A stretch of 64,000 bases of DNA, taken from Xanthobacteraceae bacterium. GTDB lineage: Bacteria > Pseudomonadota > Alphaproteobacteria > Rhizobiales > Xanthobacteraceae. Within the stretch, counting starts at the first letter, position 1, and each line of letters starts with the position of its first letter. The stretch is taken from NCBI GenBank assembly GCA_019752575.1, contig JAIELW010000010.1, forward strand, positions 1-64,000. The letters are read 5' to 3'. Below, piece by piece: positions 34,888-43,471 of this stretch. The notes under the pieces are model-generated. The model searched no databases. It saw nothing but the letters and a program-made list of their open reading frames with translations, and was not told the DNA's origin. The position numbers and the translations under genes were made by a program.

Positions 34888-35334
34888 CTACGCTGCCTTC
34901 GCCATCGCTTCCTTTGCAAGCTTCTTGATCTCGTCTTCCGACACGTCTTTCTTATGTGTCGAGATCCACCAGCTATTGCCGAATTTATCGGTGACACAGC
35001 CGTGGCGATCGCCCCAGAACTGGTCTTCCGGCTCGGTGCGCGATTTCGCACCGGCTTTGAGCGCCTGCTGAAAGACCTTGTCGCAATCTCCGACGTAGAG
35101 ATAAAGGCTCACGGGCTGCGCGGGATATTCGTCGGTCGCTTCGCCGAACATGATGTGCGATGTGCCGAGCGTCACGTCGGCGTGCATGATTTTTCCGGAC
35201 GGGTTCCGCATCGGCTCCATCGTGGATTTTACGCCGAAAGCGTCCTTCAGGAATTTCAGAAACGCATCGGCGTCCTTCACCATCATATAAGGGGAGACGG
35301 TGCTGTAACCTTCGGGAATAGGGTTGACGGCCAT
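34888..35334 (-). CDS. VOC-superfamily (PhnB-like glyoxalase/bleomycin resistance) protein
   Basis: 148 residues from ATG at 35334 with GGAGGA 4 nt upstream. IPEGYSTVSPYMMVKDADAFLKFLKDAFG, HADVTLGTSHIMFGEATDEYP, and DRHGCVTDKFGNSWWISTHKKDVS follow the PhnB/glyoxalase pattern. Metal-site residues cannot be assigned with certainty. The C-terminus has a Lys/Glu helix. Unknown substrate. Confidence 0.86.
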   Translation of the reverse strand: MAVNPIPEGYSTVSPYMMVKDADAFLKFLKDAFGVKSTMEPMRNPSGKIMHADVTLGTSHIMFGEATDEYPAQPVSLYLYVGDCDKVFQQALKAGAKSRTEPEDQFWGDRHGCVTDKFGNSWWISTHKKDVSEDEIKKLAKEAMAKAA

Positions 35335-35415
35335 TTGTTCCTCCATCGCCCCCCGCGAACGGAAGTGTAGGCTGGTCAACGCGGCAATGATATGACGATC
35401 AGGTTCCGCCGCCGC

Positions 35416-35718
35416 TCAAACGACGAGCATGAGCAGGAACCAGATCGAACTTGCAATCGGCGCAAATTTCGCAAGCGGCTTTTCGTTTTCCCGCTCTGCC
35501 GCGCGCCAGATTGAAACGACCAGCAATATGTTCAGGGGGATCGCTGCGAAGTGAAGCAGCAATCCGAGCCACGCCGGCGCGCCGTTCAGAAAGGCGACCA
35601 GCGCCGCGCCTGTGCACAGCAGGTTGATCAACGTGCCCCACGCAATCGCGTACTCCCAGAAAACGGTGGCGAGCGGCAACTCGCCACGCCAGAGGGAAGC
35701 GATGCGGCTTGCGTTCAT
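35416..35718 (-). CDS. Small membrane protein coupled to a glutathione S-transferase
   Basis: 100 residues with three hydrophobic segments (VFWEYAIAWGTLINLLCTGAALVAFL, WLGLLLHFAAIPLNILLVVSIW, ASSIWFLLMLVV). Not recognised as a family member. Its ATG (35718) overlaps the GST stop by 4 nt (ATGA), so it is translationally coupled to that enzyme. Confidence 0.7.
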   Translation of the reverse strand: MNASRIASLWRGELPLATVFWEYAIAWGTLINLLCTGAALVAFLNGAPAWLGLLLHFAAIPLNILLVVSIWRAAERENEKPLAKFAPIASSIWFLLMLVV

Positions 35719-36347
35719 TTCGGCATCGGGATCGGGCCCACGTCTTTCGGCACCTGGTAGCCCTTAAGGACAGCCGGCCGTTTCGCGATCTCGAGATACC
35801 AGCGCTTCACGTTCGGAAATTCGTTCATGTCGATTCGCTGCCATTCGAAACGCGCGAGCCACGGCCAGATCGCGATGTCCGCGATCGAGTAGTCGCCGGC
35901 GACGTACTGACGGTCTTCGAGCCGGGTATTCAGGACGCTGTAGAGACGCTTGGCTTCCGCCCCGTAGCGCTCCTCTGCATAGGGCGCCTTGCCCTGGTTG
36001 AAATGCAGGAAGTGGTGCGCCTGGCCGAGCATCGGGCCGATGCCGCCCATCTGCCACATCAGCCACTCGATCACGCGATAGCGCGAAGGAAGGTCCTTGG
36101 GCATCAACTGGCCGGTTTTTTCGGCGAGATACATCAGGATCGCACCCGATTCGAACAAAGGATAGTCTTGCTCGCGGTCCGCGATGGCCGGGATGCGATT
36201 GTTCGGCGAGATTTTCAGGAAGCCGGGAGCGAACTGCTCCTTCTTGCCGATATCGATCGGGTGAACCGTATAAGGCAGCCCCATTTCTTCGAGTGCGATG
36301 GAAACTTTTCGGCCATTCGGCGTTGTCCAGGTGTACAGGTCGATCAT
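35715..36347 (-). CDS. Glutathione S-transferase, YfcG/YghU-like
   Basis: 210 residues. N-terminal thioredoxin fold with MIDLYTWTTPNGRKVSIALEEMGLPYTVHPIDIGKKEQFAPGFLKISPNNRIPAI, where TPN and the NNRIPAI cis-Pro loop bind glutathione, and FESGAILMYLAEK. The helical domain has GDYSIADIAIWPW. Nu-class GSTs (YfcG/YghU) have disulfide-bond reductase activity; assigning this one to them is inference. Coupled to the membrane protein downstream. Confidence 0.92.
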   Translation of the reverse strand: MIDLYTWTTPNGRKVSIALEEMGLPYTVHPIDIGKKEQFAPGFLKISPNNRIPAIADREQDYPLFESGAILMYLAEKTGQLMPKDLPSRYRVIEWLMWQMGGIGPMLGQAHHFLHFNQGKAPYAEERYGAEAKRLYSVLNTRLEDRQYVAGDYSIADIAIWPWLARFEWQRIDMNEFPNVKRWYLEIAKRPAVLKGYQVPKDVGPIPMPK

Positions 36348-36434
36348 TCCGGTTCCTTCGTATTGCGCGGAGGGGCCGCGTTTGTATGTGGGGAATACTA
36401 TCGCCGGTCTGCCGGCTTAGACAGGAGGGCTTCC

Positions 36435-36707
36435 ATGAATGCTACTATGCTTGCCACGCGGTTCTGGATCGAAATCATCGCCGCGCTAACGATTCCGCTC
36501 GCCATCGGCGCTGTGATGTATCAGCGCATGCAACAGGGCTCGGCCCCGGTCAGTCTGCGGACGATCCAGCTGCTTGCGATCGCGGTACTGGCGCCGCTGA
36601 TTCTGATTCTGGGTCTGGAGCGCGTGCTTGAGCCGAGCGCGGTCGGCGCGCTGATCGGCGCATTGCTCGGCTATCTGTTGTCGGGGATCGGAAACGATAA
36701 AGCGTAG
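36435..36707 (+). CDS. Small membrane protein, unknown
   Basis: 90 residues from ATG 36435, with GGAGG at 36423-36427 region. Two or three hydrophobic stretches (FWIEIIAALTIPLAIGAVMYQ, TIQLLAIAVLAPLILILGLE, AVGALIGALLGYLLSGIG). The last is Gly-rich and amphipathic-looking. No family recognised. The longer + frame covering 35709-36434 is the antisense shadow of the GST gene. Confidence 0.65.
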   Translation: MNATMLATRFWIEIIAALTIPLAIGAVMYQRMQQGSAPVSLRTIQLLAIAVLAPLILILGLERVLEPSAVGALIGALLGYLLSGIGNDKA

Positions 36708-36718
36708 CCGGACGTAGC

Positions 36719-37135
36719 CTAGCTGCTCTTCAATTCGATTTCGGAGATACGGCGGCGGAGAGCGCCAAGTTCTTTCTCGAGCTTCTCGATGCGCTCAAGA
36801 AGCGTCTGCTCGTGCAGGGCGGCGTGGGCCGCTGGCGCAAGCGTCGCGGCGCCATGCGGCTCGACTTTGCCGAAGCTAACGCCGACATCGGTGCCGTGAT
36901 TCCAAGCGGTTTCGACGCGCAGCGTCTGATCGCGGTTCGGAATGTGCAGTTCGAACGCATGGGGCAGCGCAACCGGATCGGTGAAGGACAGCCGTGCGCC
37001 GTCATCCGTCAGTTCGCGGATGATGCAATCCGCGCTTTGGCGGCGGTTATTGTAGAACACGCGCCCCTGCAGGAAGGTGCGGTGGCGCGGCGTGTGGCGG
37101 CGCTCGTCCATATCGATCGGCTCAGGTAGGCTCAT
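36719..37135 (-). CDS. PilZ-domain protein with C-terminal coiled coil
   Basis: 138 residues. DERRHTPRHRTFLQGRVFYNN carries the RxxxR-type c-di-GMP motif (RRHTPRHR), and IRELTDDGARLSF the second PilZ motif in D-x-G form (canonical is DxSxxG). Residues 107-137 (LLERIEKLEKELGALRRRISEIEL) form a coiled coil. Likely a cytosolic c-di-GMP effector; the window also encodes a GGDEF/EAL protein at 56769. Start could also be the internal ATG at 37111. Confidence 0.85.
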   Translation of the reverse strand: MSLPEPIDMDERRHTPRHRTFLQGRVFYNNRRQSADCIIRELTDDGARLSFTDPVALPHAFELHIPNRDQTLRVETAWNHGTDVGVSFGKVEPHGAATLAPAAHAALHEQTLLERIEKLEKELGALRRRISEIELKSS

Positions 37136-37233
37136 TTCGCGCGATATTGCGCCTTATGCCTTAACGGCTCGTTAAGTGCATTGATCTTGGGCGGACGCAC
37201 TGGCAAAAGAGCCGGCCTTCTTAATCCCGTCCA

Positions 37234-38130
37234 ATGCCCGAAACTCATTCCCGTTCCCTCGAACTGATCGTCAAGGCAGCGCCCGCGCTGTTCGTGCTGT
37301 TCTGGAGCACGGGCTTCATCGGCAACAAGTTCGCGCTGCCGCATGCCGAACCGTTCACCTTCGTAGCGATCAGGCTATTCTTTGCGACGCTCGCGATCAC
37401 GCTGCTCGCGTTTGCGATGCGTGCGCCACTGCCGCGCAGGCGCGCGATTCCGCATTCCGTCGTCAGCGGCGTGCTCGTTCATGGCATGTATCTGACCGGC
37501 GTCTGTGTCGCGATGGCGCAGGGGATGCCGGCGGGGATTGCAGCACTCGTCGTCGGGCTTCAGCCGGTGCTGACTTCGACGCTTGCGAACCGCTTTCTCG
37601 GCGAACGGGTATCGGCGCTGCAATGGGGCGGGCTTATTCTCGGCCTGATCGGGCTGTGGCTCGTGGTGCAGGCGAAAGTCTCCGGCGGGACGACGCTGTG
37701 GGGCTGGAGCGCGATTATCGGCTCGCTCGTCGGGATCACCGTCGGTACGCTCTATCAGAAGCGTTTCGGTGGCGGGGTCGATTTTCTGTCTTCGATGCCG
37801 ATCCAGTATGCGTCGGCCTGCGCGTTTGCCGCGACCGGTGCGTTTGCGCTGGAAACGCGCGTCGTCAATTGGACCGGCGAATTGATCTTCGCGATTGCTT
37901 GGCTCGTGATCGTGCTCTCCGGTGCCGCGATCGTGCTGCTCTATCTGATGATCCGGCGCTCGGCGGCGACGCGCGTCGCTTCGCTGTTCTACCTGACCCC
38001 CGCAGTGACCGCCGTCATGTCGTGGGCGTTGTTCAACGAGCAACTGGGACTCGCGGCGATTGCAGGCATGGCGCTCTGCGCGGCGGGCGTGTTGCTCGTG
38101 AACTGGAAGCCTGCAGTTCCGGCGTCATGA
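37234..38130 (+). CDS. EamA-family (DMT superfamily) transporter
   Basis: 298 residues with about ten hydrophobic helices arranged as two EamA repeats. ALFVLFWSTGFIGNKFALPHAEPFTFVAIRLFFATL in the first and SLVGITVGTLYQKRFGGGVDFLSSMPIQYASACAF in the second are typical; AAGVLLVNWKP at the C-terminus. Probable inner-membrane metabolite or amino-acid exporter; substrate unknown. Preceded by the 15 bp A/T-poor gap to the divergent PilZ gene at 37135-37233. Confidence 0.9.
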   Translation: MPETHSRSLELIVKAAPALFVLFWSTGFIGNKFALPHAEPFTFVAIRLFFATLAITLLAFAMRAPLPRRRAIPHSVVSGVLVHGMYLTGVCVAMAQGMPAGIAALVVGLQPVLTSTLANRFLGERVSALQWGGLILGLIGLWLVVQAKVSGGTTLWGWSAIIGSLVGITVGTLYQKRFGGGVDFLSSMPIQYASACAFAATGAFALETRVVNWTGELIFAIAWLVIVLSGAAIVLLYLMIRRSAATRVASLFYLTPAVTAVMSWALFNEQLGLAAIAGMALCAAGVLLVNWKPAVPAS

Positions 38131-38225
38131 GTTGCATAGGCGCTATGCGCGCCCGTTTGGTAAAGGAGTCTTTAACCCGACATATCTATTGGACCATTGG
38201 TTCAAATTAAGTTCTCGATGCTTCA

Positions 38226-38567
38226 GTGTTTGGATTCCTCCAGAATCGTGTCGCGGATAGCGCGATTATCGCCGCAGCCGCTTTGTTCGGCTTCGTCCTG
38301 ATCGTGAAGCTCGCTTTCGAGCCGCGCGATCCTTCGCAAGCCGTAGCCGTCGTGTTCGCGCCTTGGCTCGACGAGAGCACAACGCTTTCGCGCGCCGCCG
38401 AAATCGGCGGGCGATTTGTGCGGTTCGGCGGCTATTCCTTCATTGCCGTCATTGCCCCGGACGACGACGGATATATCTCTCGCGCGCGTGCCAAAGGAGC
38501 ATGGCTCCTCGCCGATCCGAGAGCGCTTGGCGCCTGCCTCGATCGGTTAACAGGAAAGCGGCTGTAG
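38226..38567 (+). CDS. Conserved-looking small protein with one membrane segment
   Basis: 113 residues from GTG 38226. One N-terminal hydrophobic helix (SAIIAAAALFGFVLIVKLAF), then a soluble part with FAPWLDESTTLSRAAEIGGRFVRFGGYSFIAVIAPDDDGYISRARAKGAWLLADPRALGACL. Stop TAG overlaps the next GTG start (TAGTG), so it is coupled to the chemotaxis-type gene downstream. Not recognised. Confidence 0.6.
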   Translation: MFGFLQNRVADSAIIAAAALFGFVLIVKLAFEPRDPSQAVAVVFAPWLDESTTLSRAAEIGGRFVRFGGYSFIAVIAPDDDGYISRARAKGAWLLADPRALGACLDRLTGKRL

Positions 38568-40026
38568 TGACTGACCTCTCGACATTCCAGCGCAAGGTAG
38601 CGCTCGTACTGACGGCGCTGTCGGCTCTGCACGTACCTGTCCTTGTTATGATCGCCTGGGCCTTGGAGCGCGACGGCGCGCTGGTCTCGCTGGCAGCACT
38701 CGGCTTCGCGGCGGTTCCCGTTATGCTGTTCTTCCTCAATCGCCCGGTTACTGCGATTTCCTTCGCGCTCGCCGTGACGCTGGTAGGGCAGACTTCGTTG
38801 CTGGTGTACCTGTTCGACGGGCATCCCTGGCAAGTGGAAATGCACTTCTACTATTTCGCGTTGCTGGCATGCTGTCCGGTTTCTGCGACTGGCGCGTGCT
38901 GCTGCTAAGCGCAACGTTGATCGCGCTTCATCATCTCGGGCTGAACTTCGTGATGCCTGAGGCGGTGTATCCGGGCGGCTCCAATATTTTCCGTACCGGC
39001 GTGCATGCGCTTGTCGTCATCGTCGAGACGGCGATGCTGATTGCGATCGGTCTGATTATTCGTACTGCCTTTGCCGAAGCGCATGTTGAGCGCGAGAAGG
39101 CACAGTGTGCCGCGCATGAATTGCAAAAAATTGCAACAGACCGCGCGCAGGCGCTCGACGATACTTCGGCACATGCCAACAGGCTCACCAATCTCCTCGA
39201 TCGCTTCGAGCGCGAGATGGCGGAATCGATCGAAGCACTGCACGCCGCCGCAAAGGAGTTGCAAGGTAGTGCACAGGGCCTGGGCTCGACCGCCGAGGAC
39301 GCGACCATGCAATCGACGAATGTCGCTGCAATTTCCGAGGAAACTTCGATTCAGGTAAAGACCGTCGCGCACGCAGGGGATTCGCTGGCGCAGACGATTG
39401 CCGGTGTAGGCGCCAGCGTATCGGCGTCGTCCCGGCTCGCAGGCGAAGCGGTCAGCCAGGCGATGGCGACGACCGGCGCGATTGACGAAATGGCCAGGGT
39501 CGCGGACGAGATCGGGAATGTAACAAGCCTGATTTCAGCTATTGCGGCGCAGACAAACCTGCTCGCGCTGAATGCGACCATCGAGGCAGCACGCGCGGGC
39601 GACGCAGGCCGCGGATTTGCGGTAGTCGCTCAAGAAGTCAAGGCACTGGCCGCCCAGACCGCCAAGGCAACGCAGGATATCGCGACACGGATCGCGGCGA
39701 TGCAGTCAGCGACCGGAAAATCCGTCTCCGCAATCGAGCAGATTTCATCGGTTATTACCGAGCTCGACCGCTTTTCCGCGCGGATCGCGGACTCTGTAGA
39801 AGAGCAGGTGGTTTCCGCGCGGGAGATCGCGGGCAATGTTTCTTCGGTTGCTGAAGGTGTCGGCGCAGTGGCGGCTTCCGTCGGTCAGATCGAGGCGGTC
39901 GCGGAGCGGGCGAACCGGGCAGCAGCGCAGTTGAACGGTTCCGCGGCTTCGGTCACGAGCCAGACTCTGCGTATTCGCGAGCGCGTCCGCACGTTCGCGG
40001 CTGAAGTGGCGAAAATCCGCGCCTAG
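38567..40026 (+). pseudogene. Methyl-accepting chemotaxis-type protein, frameshifted
   Basis: The first part (GTG 38567 to stop 38908) gives hydrophobic helices ending HFYYFALLA, and the second part (ATG 38869 onward) begins [27 protein letters not shown] in another frame. One missing base near 38867-38868 (GCATG where GCGATG would keep frame) explains the break. The C-terminal half is an intact signalling domain: [52 protein letters not shown], with no HAMP seen. Predicted inner-membrane receptor without a periplasmic domain. True frameshift or sequencing error cannot be told apart; the second half alone could start at 38869. Confidence 0.75.
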
Positions 40027-40069
40027 AACGGTACCGGAACTTGCCGAAACGAGATCAATGGCTCGCGGT

Positions 40070-40483
40070 TTAGGCCGGTTTCGCTTCCTTCGGCGCAATC
40101 ACAAGCTGCGTTTGCGTGATCAGCGCAGCCAGCTTGCCGTCTTCCCGGAATATCTTCGTCTGCCAGACCATCAATGTCTTGCCGCGATGAACCGGCGCGC
40201 ATTCCGCGCGCGCGGTTTCGCCGACCGGGATTGCCGAGAGAAAGTTGGTTTTGCTTTCGGTGGTAAGCGTTCGATAGCCCTTCGGCAAATTCGCGGTGGT
40301 GCCGACGCCGCCGAGCGTATCGGCAAGCGTCATGATCGCGCCGCCATGCAGGAAGCCGCCGCGGTTCGATAACTCCTCCGTGGCGGTCAGCTTCGCCTCA
40401 ACGAGATCGGGCGAGTATTTTGTGATCTCGATGCCGATATAAGAAGCGAAATGCTTCTCTTTGTGTTTGAAACTCTGTTCCAA
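40070..40483 (-). CDS. PaaI-type hotdog thioesterase
   Basis: 137 residues, TTG start at 40483 with GCGAGGA 4 nt upstream. HFASYIGIEITKYSPDLVEAKLTATEELSNRGGFLHGGAIMTLADTLGGVGT is the PaaI/YbgC-like hotdog with the HGGAIMTLADT helix that carries the catalytic residue. Acyl-CoA thioesterase of unknown specificity. Longer upstream frame would overlap adhC, so the TTG is preferred. Lies 11 nt after the adhC stop, so likely one operon with it. Confidence 0.85.
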   Translation of the reverse strand: MEQSFKHKEKHFASYIGIEITKYSPDLVEAKLTATEELSNRGGFLHGGAIMTLADTLGGVGTTANLPKGYRTLTTESKTNFLSAIPVGETARAECAPVHRGKTLMVWQTKIFREDGKLAALITQTQLVIAPKEAKPA

Positions 40484-40494
40484 GAAATCCTCGC

Positions 40495-41622
40495 TTAAAG
40501 CAAGACGACGCTGCGGACGGATTTTCCCGCATGCATCAGGTCGAAGCCCTTGTTGATGTCGGAAAGCGGCATCGTGTGCGTGATCATCGGGTCGATCTGG
40601 ATTTTGCCTTCCATGTACCAATCCACGATCTTCGGCACATCGGTGCGGCCTCTCGCACCGCCGAATGCGGTGCCTTTCCAGACGCGGCCGGTGACGAGTT
40701 GGAACGGGCGCGTCGAAATCTCCGCGCCTGCGGGTGCCACGCCGATCACGATGCTTTCGCCCCAGCCGCGGTGGCAGGCTTCCAGCGCCTGACGCATGAC
40801 GTTCACATTGCCGGTGCAATCGAACGTGTAATCCGCGCCGCCGATCTGGTCTGCCGGCGTCTTTGTCATGTTGACGAGTTGAGGGACGAGATCCTTGCCG
40901 GCTTCCGCTGCATTGACGAAATGCGTCATGCCGAATTTCTCGCCCCAGGCTTTTCGTTCGGGATTGATATCGACGCCGATGATCATGTCGGCGTTTGCCA
41001 ACTTCAAACCCTGAATGACGTTCAGTCCGATGCCGCCGAGACCGAAGACGATTGCCTTCGCACCGGGCGTTACTTTCGCGGTGTTCAGCACTGCGCCGAC
41101 ACCGGTGGTGACGCCGCAGCCGATGTAACAGACCTTATCGAACGGCGCGTCCTCGCGGATTTTCGCGACCGCGATTTCGGGCAGCACCGTATAGTTCGCG
41201 AACGTCGACGTGCCCATGTAGTGATAGAGCTTCTTGCCGCCGATCGAGAAGCGCGACGTGCCGTCCGGCATCAGGCCTTGGCCTTGCGTTGCGCGGATCG
41301 CGGTGCAGAGATTGGTCTTGCGCGAAAGACACGAGGGGCATTGGCGGCATTCCGGCGTGTAGAGCGGAATGACGTGATCGCCTTTCTTCACCGTCGTCAC
41401 GCCCGGCCCGACACCGACGACAATGCCCGCGCCTTCATGACCGAGGATCGACGGGAAAATTCCTTCCGGGTCCGCACCCGAGAGCGTGAATTCGTCGGTA
41501 TGGCAGATACCGGTTGCCTTGATCTCGACCAGCACCTCGCCGACTTTCGGTCCTTCGAGTTGAACCGTCGTGACTTCGAGCGGCTTCCCTTTTTCGACGG
41601 CAACCGCGGCGCGGACGTCCAT
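40495..41622 (-). CDS. adhC: S-(hydroxymethyl)glutathione dehydrogenase (class III alcohol dehydrogenase)
   Basis: 375 residues from ATG at 41622. Catalytic zinc ligands: Cys40 (GICHTD), His62 (GHEGAG) and the later Cys in CYIGCG; structural zinc Cys92, 95, 98 and 106 (ECRQCPSCLSRKTNLC). Nucleotide motif GLGGIGLNVIQG followed by Asp in VDINPER, favouring NAD. PMITHTMPLSDINKGFDLM and HAGKSVRSVVLL complete the family. Oxidises the formaldehyde-glutathione adduct to S-formylglutathione. Downstream thioesterase-like gene is a hotdog protein, not the esterase-type FghA. Confidence 0.96.
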   Translation of the reverse strand: MDVRAAVAVEKGKPLEVTTVQLEGPKVGEVLVEIKATGICHTDEFTLSGADPEGIFPSILGHEGAGIVVGVGPGVTTVKKGDHVIPLYTPECRQCPSCLSRKTNLCTAIRATQGQGLMPDGTSRFSIGGKKLYHYMGTSTFANYTVLPEIAVAKIREDAPFDKVCYIGCGVTTGVGAVLNTAKVTPGAKAIVFGLGGIGLNVIQGLKLANADMIIGVDINPERKAWGEKFGMTHFVNAAEAGKDLVPQLVNMTKTPADQIGGADYTFDCTGNVNVMRQALEACHRGWGESIVIGVAPAGAEISTRPFQLVTGRVWKGTAFGGARGRTDVPKIVDWYMEGKIQIDPMITHTMPLSDINKGFDLMHAGKSVRSVVLL

Positions 41623-41764
41623 TTCGCATTCCTCCACTTTCTTGTTGCAGGAAGTGTAGCGATTCATGGCAGCGATGCAAAAGCGCGGGAAGCGGCAACA
41701 CCGGCGTGAGTTGTTCCGCAGGGTGGGGACGGATAGAGTCGAAGTGAATGTTGGGACGATTCAA

Positions 41765-42373
41765 ATGACCGTCACGCGCGGGTTTACAGGAAAGCAACGC
41801 GAGAAAACCGAAGCCGAACGCTTGCCGCCAGGGCAGGCGCTGACGACGGATTTTCCTGTGCTTTCCGCGGGCCCCACGCCGCAGGTGAAGACCGAGGCAT
41901 GGTCGTTCACGCTGAAGCATGGGCCACGGCCGGTCGCGAAATGGAGCTGGAACGGGTTCAATCAGCTACCACAATCGAAAATGACGCGCGACATTCACTG
42001 CGTTACCACATGGTCGAAATTCAATACCGCGTGGCAGGGCGTGATGATCGACGACATTCTCGCCGCAGCGGGCGTCGATGAGCCGATACAATTCGCGCTC
42101 GCGCATTCCTTCGACGGTTATTCCACGAACATTCCGACCGCCGATCTAATCGGCGGCAAAGCGATGGTCGCGACACTCTATGAAGGCAAGCCGATTACGC
42201 CCGATCACGGCGGACCCGCGCGGCTTCTGGTGCCGCATCTCTATTTCTGGAAGTCGGCGAAGTGGATCAACGCGCTGCAGTTCACCGAGCGCGACACCGC
42301 CGGCTTCTGGGAGGAGCGCGGCTATCACATGTACGGGGATCCGTGGCGCGAGCAGCGTTACTCCGGTGATTGA
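41765..42373 (+). CDS. Sulfite-oxidase-like molybdopterin oxidoreductase
   Basis: 202 residues from ATG 41765. The segment RDIHCVTTWSKFNTAWQGVMIDDILAAAG contains Cys79, the residue that coordinates molybdenum in this fold, and HSFDGYSTNIPTADLIGGKAMVATLYEGKPITPDHGGPARLLVPHLYFWKSAKWINALQF is typical of the YedY/sulfite oxidase superfamily. No signal peptide or heme domain, so cytosolic. It overlaps the flavin reductase gene downstream by 8 nt, which presumably supplies electrons. Confidence 0.88.
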   Translation: MTVTRGFTGKQREKTEAERLPPGQALTTDFPVLSAGPTPQVKTEAWSFTLKHGPRPVAKWSWNGFNQLPQSKMTRDIHCVTTWSKFNTAWQGVMIDDILAAAGVDEPIQFALAHSFDGYSTNIPTADLIGGKAMVATLYEGKPITPDHGGPARLLVPHLYFWKSAKWINALQFTERDTAGFWEERGYHMYGDPWREQRYSGD

Positions 42374-43124
42374 AGCAAGTAAGTCGCCGATCACGCCTGC
42401 GATCCGCTGGCAAAAGGTCACGATCAATAAAATCCAGAAACGCACGCCGACCGTGACGAGCTTCTTCTTCACGCCGTCGGTACTGTTTTCTTTTCGCGCG
42501 GGGCAGCACGTCGAGGTGCGGCTGACGGCGCCGGATGGCTACCGCGCTCAACGCGCCTATTCGATTGCATCTGCGCCCGAAAACTCTGGCAGTCTTGAGC
42601 TTGCGATCGAGAAACTGGAAACCGGAGAAGTCTCCCCGTTCTTTCATGAAGCTGCGCAAGTTGGCGACGAGATCGAATTGCGCGGGCCCATTGGCGGACA
42701 TTTCATCTGGCAGGGGAGCGATAGCGGTCCGATCCTGCTTGCGGGCGCGGGGTCGGGGGTCGCGCCGCTGATGTCGATGATCCGGCATCACGCGAATACG
42801 AGGTCGGATGTGCCGATGCTGCTTCTGCTTTCGGCGCGGTCGTGGGAGGACGTGATCTTTCGCGACGAGTTGCTTGCGCTCGACGAGAAGAAAGGCGCGT
42901 TCAAGCTTGTGCTCACGATCACGCGAGAGATGCCGAAACGGGAAGGCGATTACGGACGCCGTATCGACACACCCATGCTTGTAGAAATTTTGAAACGGTT
43001 ACCGTCGCCGCTGAAGCGGACTTATGTCTGCGGCTCCAATCCGTTCGTAACGGTTGCGAGCGAAGCGCTGGTCGGCGCCGCCGTCGAACCGGGCTCGATC
43101 CGCACCGAACGCTACGGTCAGTAG
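42366..43124 (+). CDS. FAD/NAD(P)-binding ferredoxin-reductase-type protein
   Basis: 252 residues from GTG 42366 (8 nt overlap with the preceding gene). FAD motif RAYSIASAPENSG (RxYS) at about residue 60; NAD(P) motif LLAGAGSGVAPLMSMIRHH; ending YVCGSNPFVTVASEALVGAAVEPGSIRTERYG. The Cys-Gly in YVCGSNPFV is the ferredoxin-NADP reductase signature. Lacks a 2Fe-2S domain. Probably passes NAD(P)H electrons to the molybdopterin partner. The upstream in-frame extension is rejected. Confidence 0.88.
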   Translation: MIEASKSPITPAIRWQKVTINKIQKRTPTVTSFFFTPSVLFSFRAGQHVEVRLTAPDGYRAQRAYSIASAPENSGSLELAIEKLETGEVSPFFHEAAQVGDEIELRGPIGGHFIWQGSDSGPILLAGAGSGVAPLMSMIRHHANTRSDVPMLLLLSARSWEDVIFRDELLALDEKKGAFKLVLTITREMPKREGDYGRRIDTPMLVEILKRLPSPLKRTYVCGSNPFVTVASEALVGAAVEPGSIRTERYGQ

Positions 43125-43127
43125 CAC

Positions 43128-43252
43128 TCGTCATTCCGCGAGCGAGCGGAGCGAAATCGCACACACCCCGTCATTGCCGCGCTTGTCGCGGCGATCTCGA
43201 TCAGGGAGGCATTGCTCTGAGAATCGAGATGGCCGGGTCGAGCCCGGCCATG
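43128..43252. repeat. REP-like repeat with opposing arms
   Basis: GTCATTCCGCGAGCGAGCGG (43130s), CGTCATTGCCGCGCTTGTCGCGGC (43170-43193), ATCTCGAT/ATCGAGAT inverted pair and GGCCGGGTCGAGCCCGGCCATGAC (43229-43252). Member of the family seen at 9233. The rest of the gap, 43253-43471, is AT-richer and shows nothing clear. Confidence 0.7.
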
Positions 43253-43471
43253 ACAAATATAATTTTCTGTTTGTTGTTTACTTCCGATTCACCATGCGAC
43301 CCCGCGCGGGCGTTGGTCTCGGCGCGGTTTATCCTTTTCCGCGTTATCTCCGAAGGGTTCTTTAAGCGCTCAACGCTAGGCTGCGTCCCAATAAAAAGAA
43401 CAGGGACGCGAGCAAACGAGGACGGCTCTTTCCGGTACGGAAGGATTGGCCGCGCGTTTGCAGCTTCCCGG

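Noticed and set aside
35709-36434. Long + strand frame continuing into the small membrane gene
   Set aside because: Its first two thirds are antisense to the GST gene; only the part from 36435 looks like a protein.
40484-40819. N-terminal extension of the PaaI thioesterase
   Set aside because: Overlaps adhC on the same strand in another frame; homology begins at TTG 40483.
40531-41709. 392-residue frame antisense to adhC
   Set aside because: Antisense of a clear class III alcohol dehydrogenase.
42842-43471. N-terminal extension of the GNAT gene
   Set aside because: Overlaps the flavin reductase gene and reads through a repeat.
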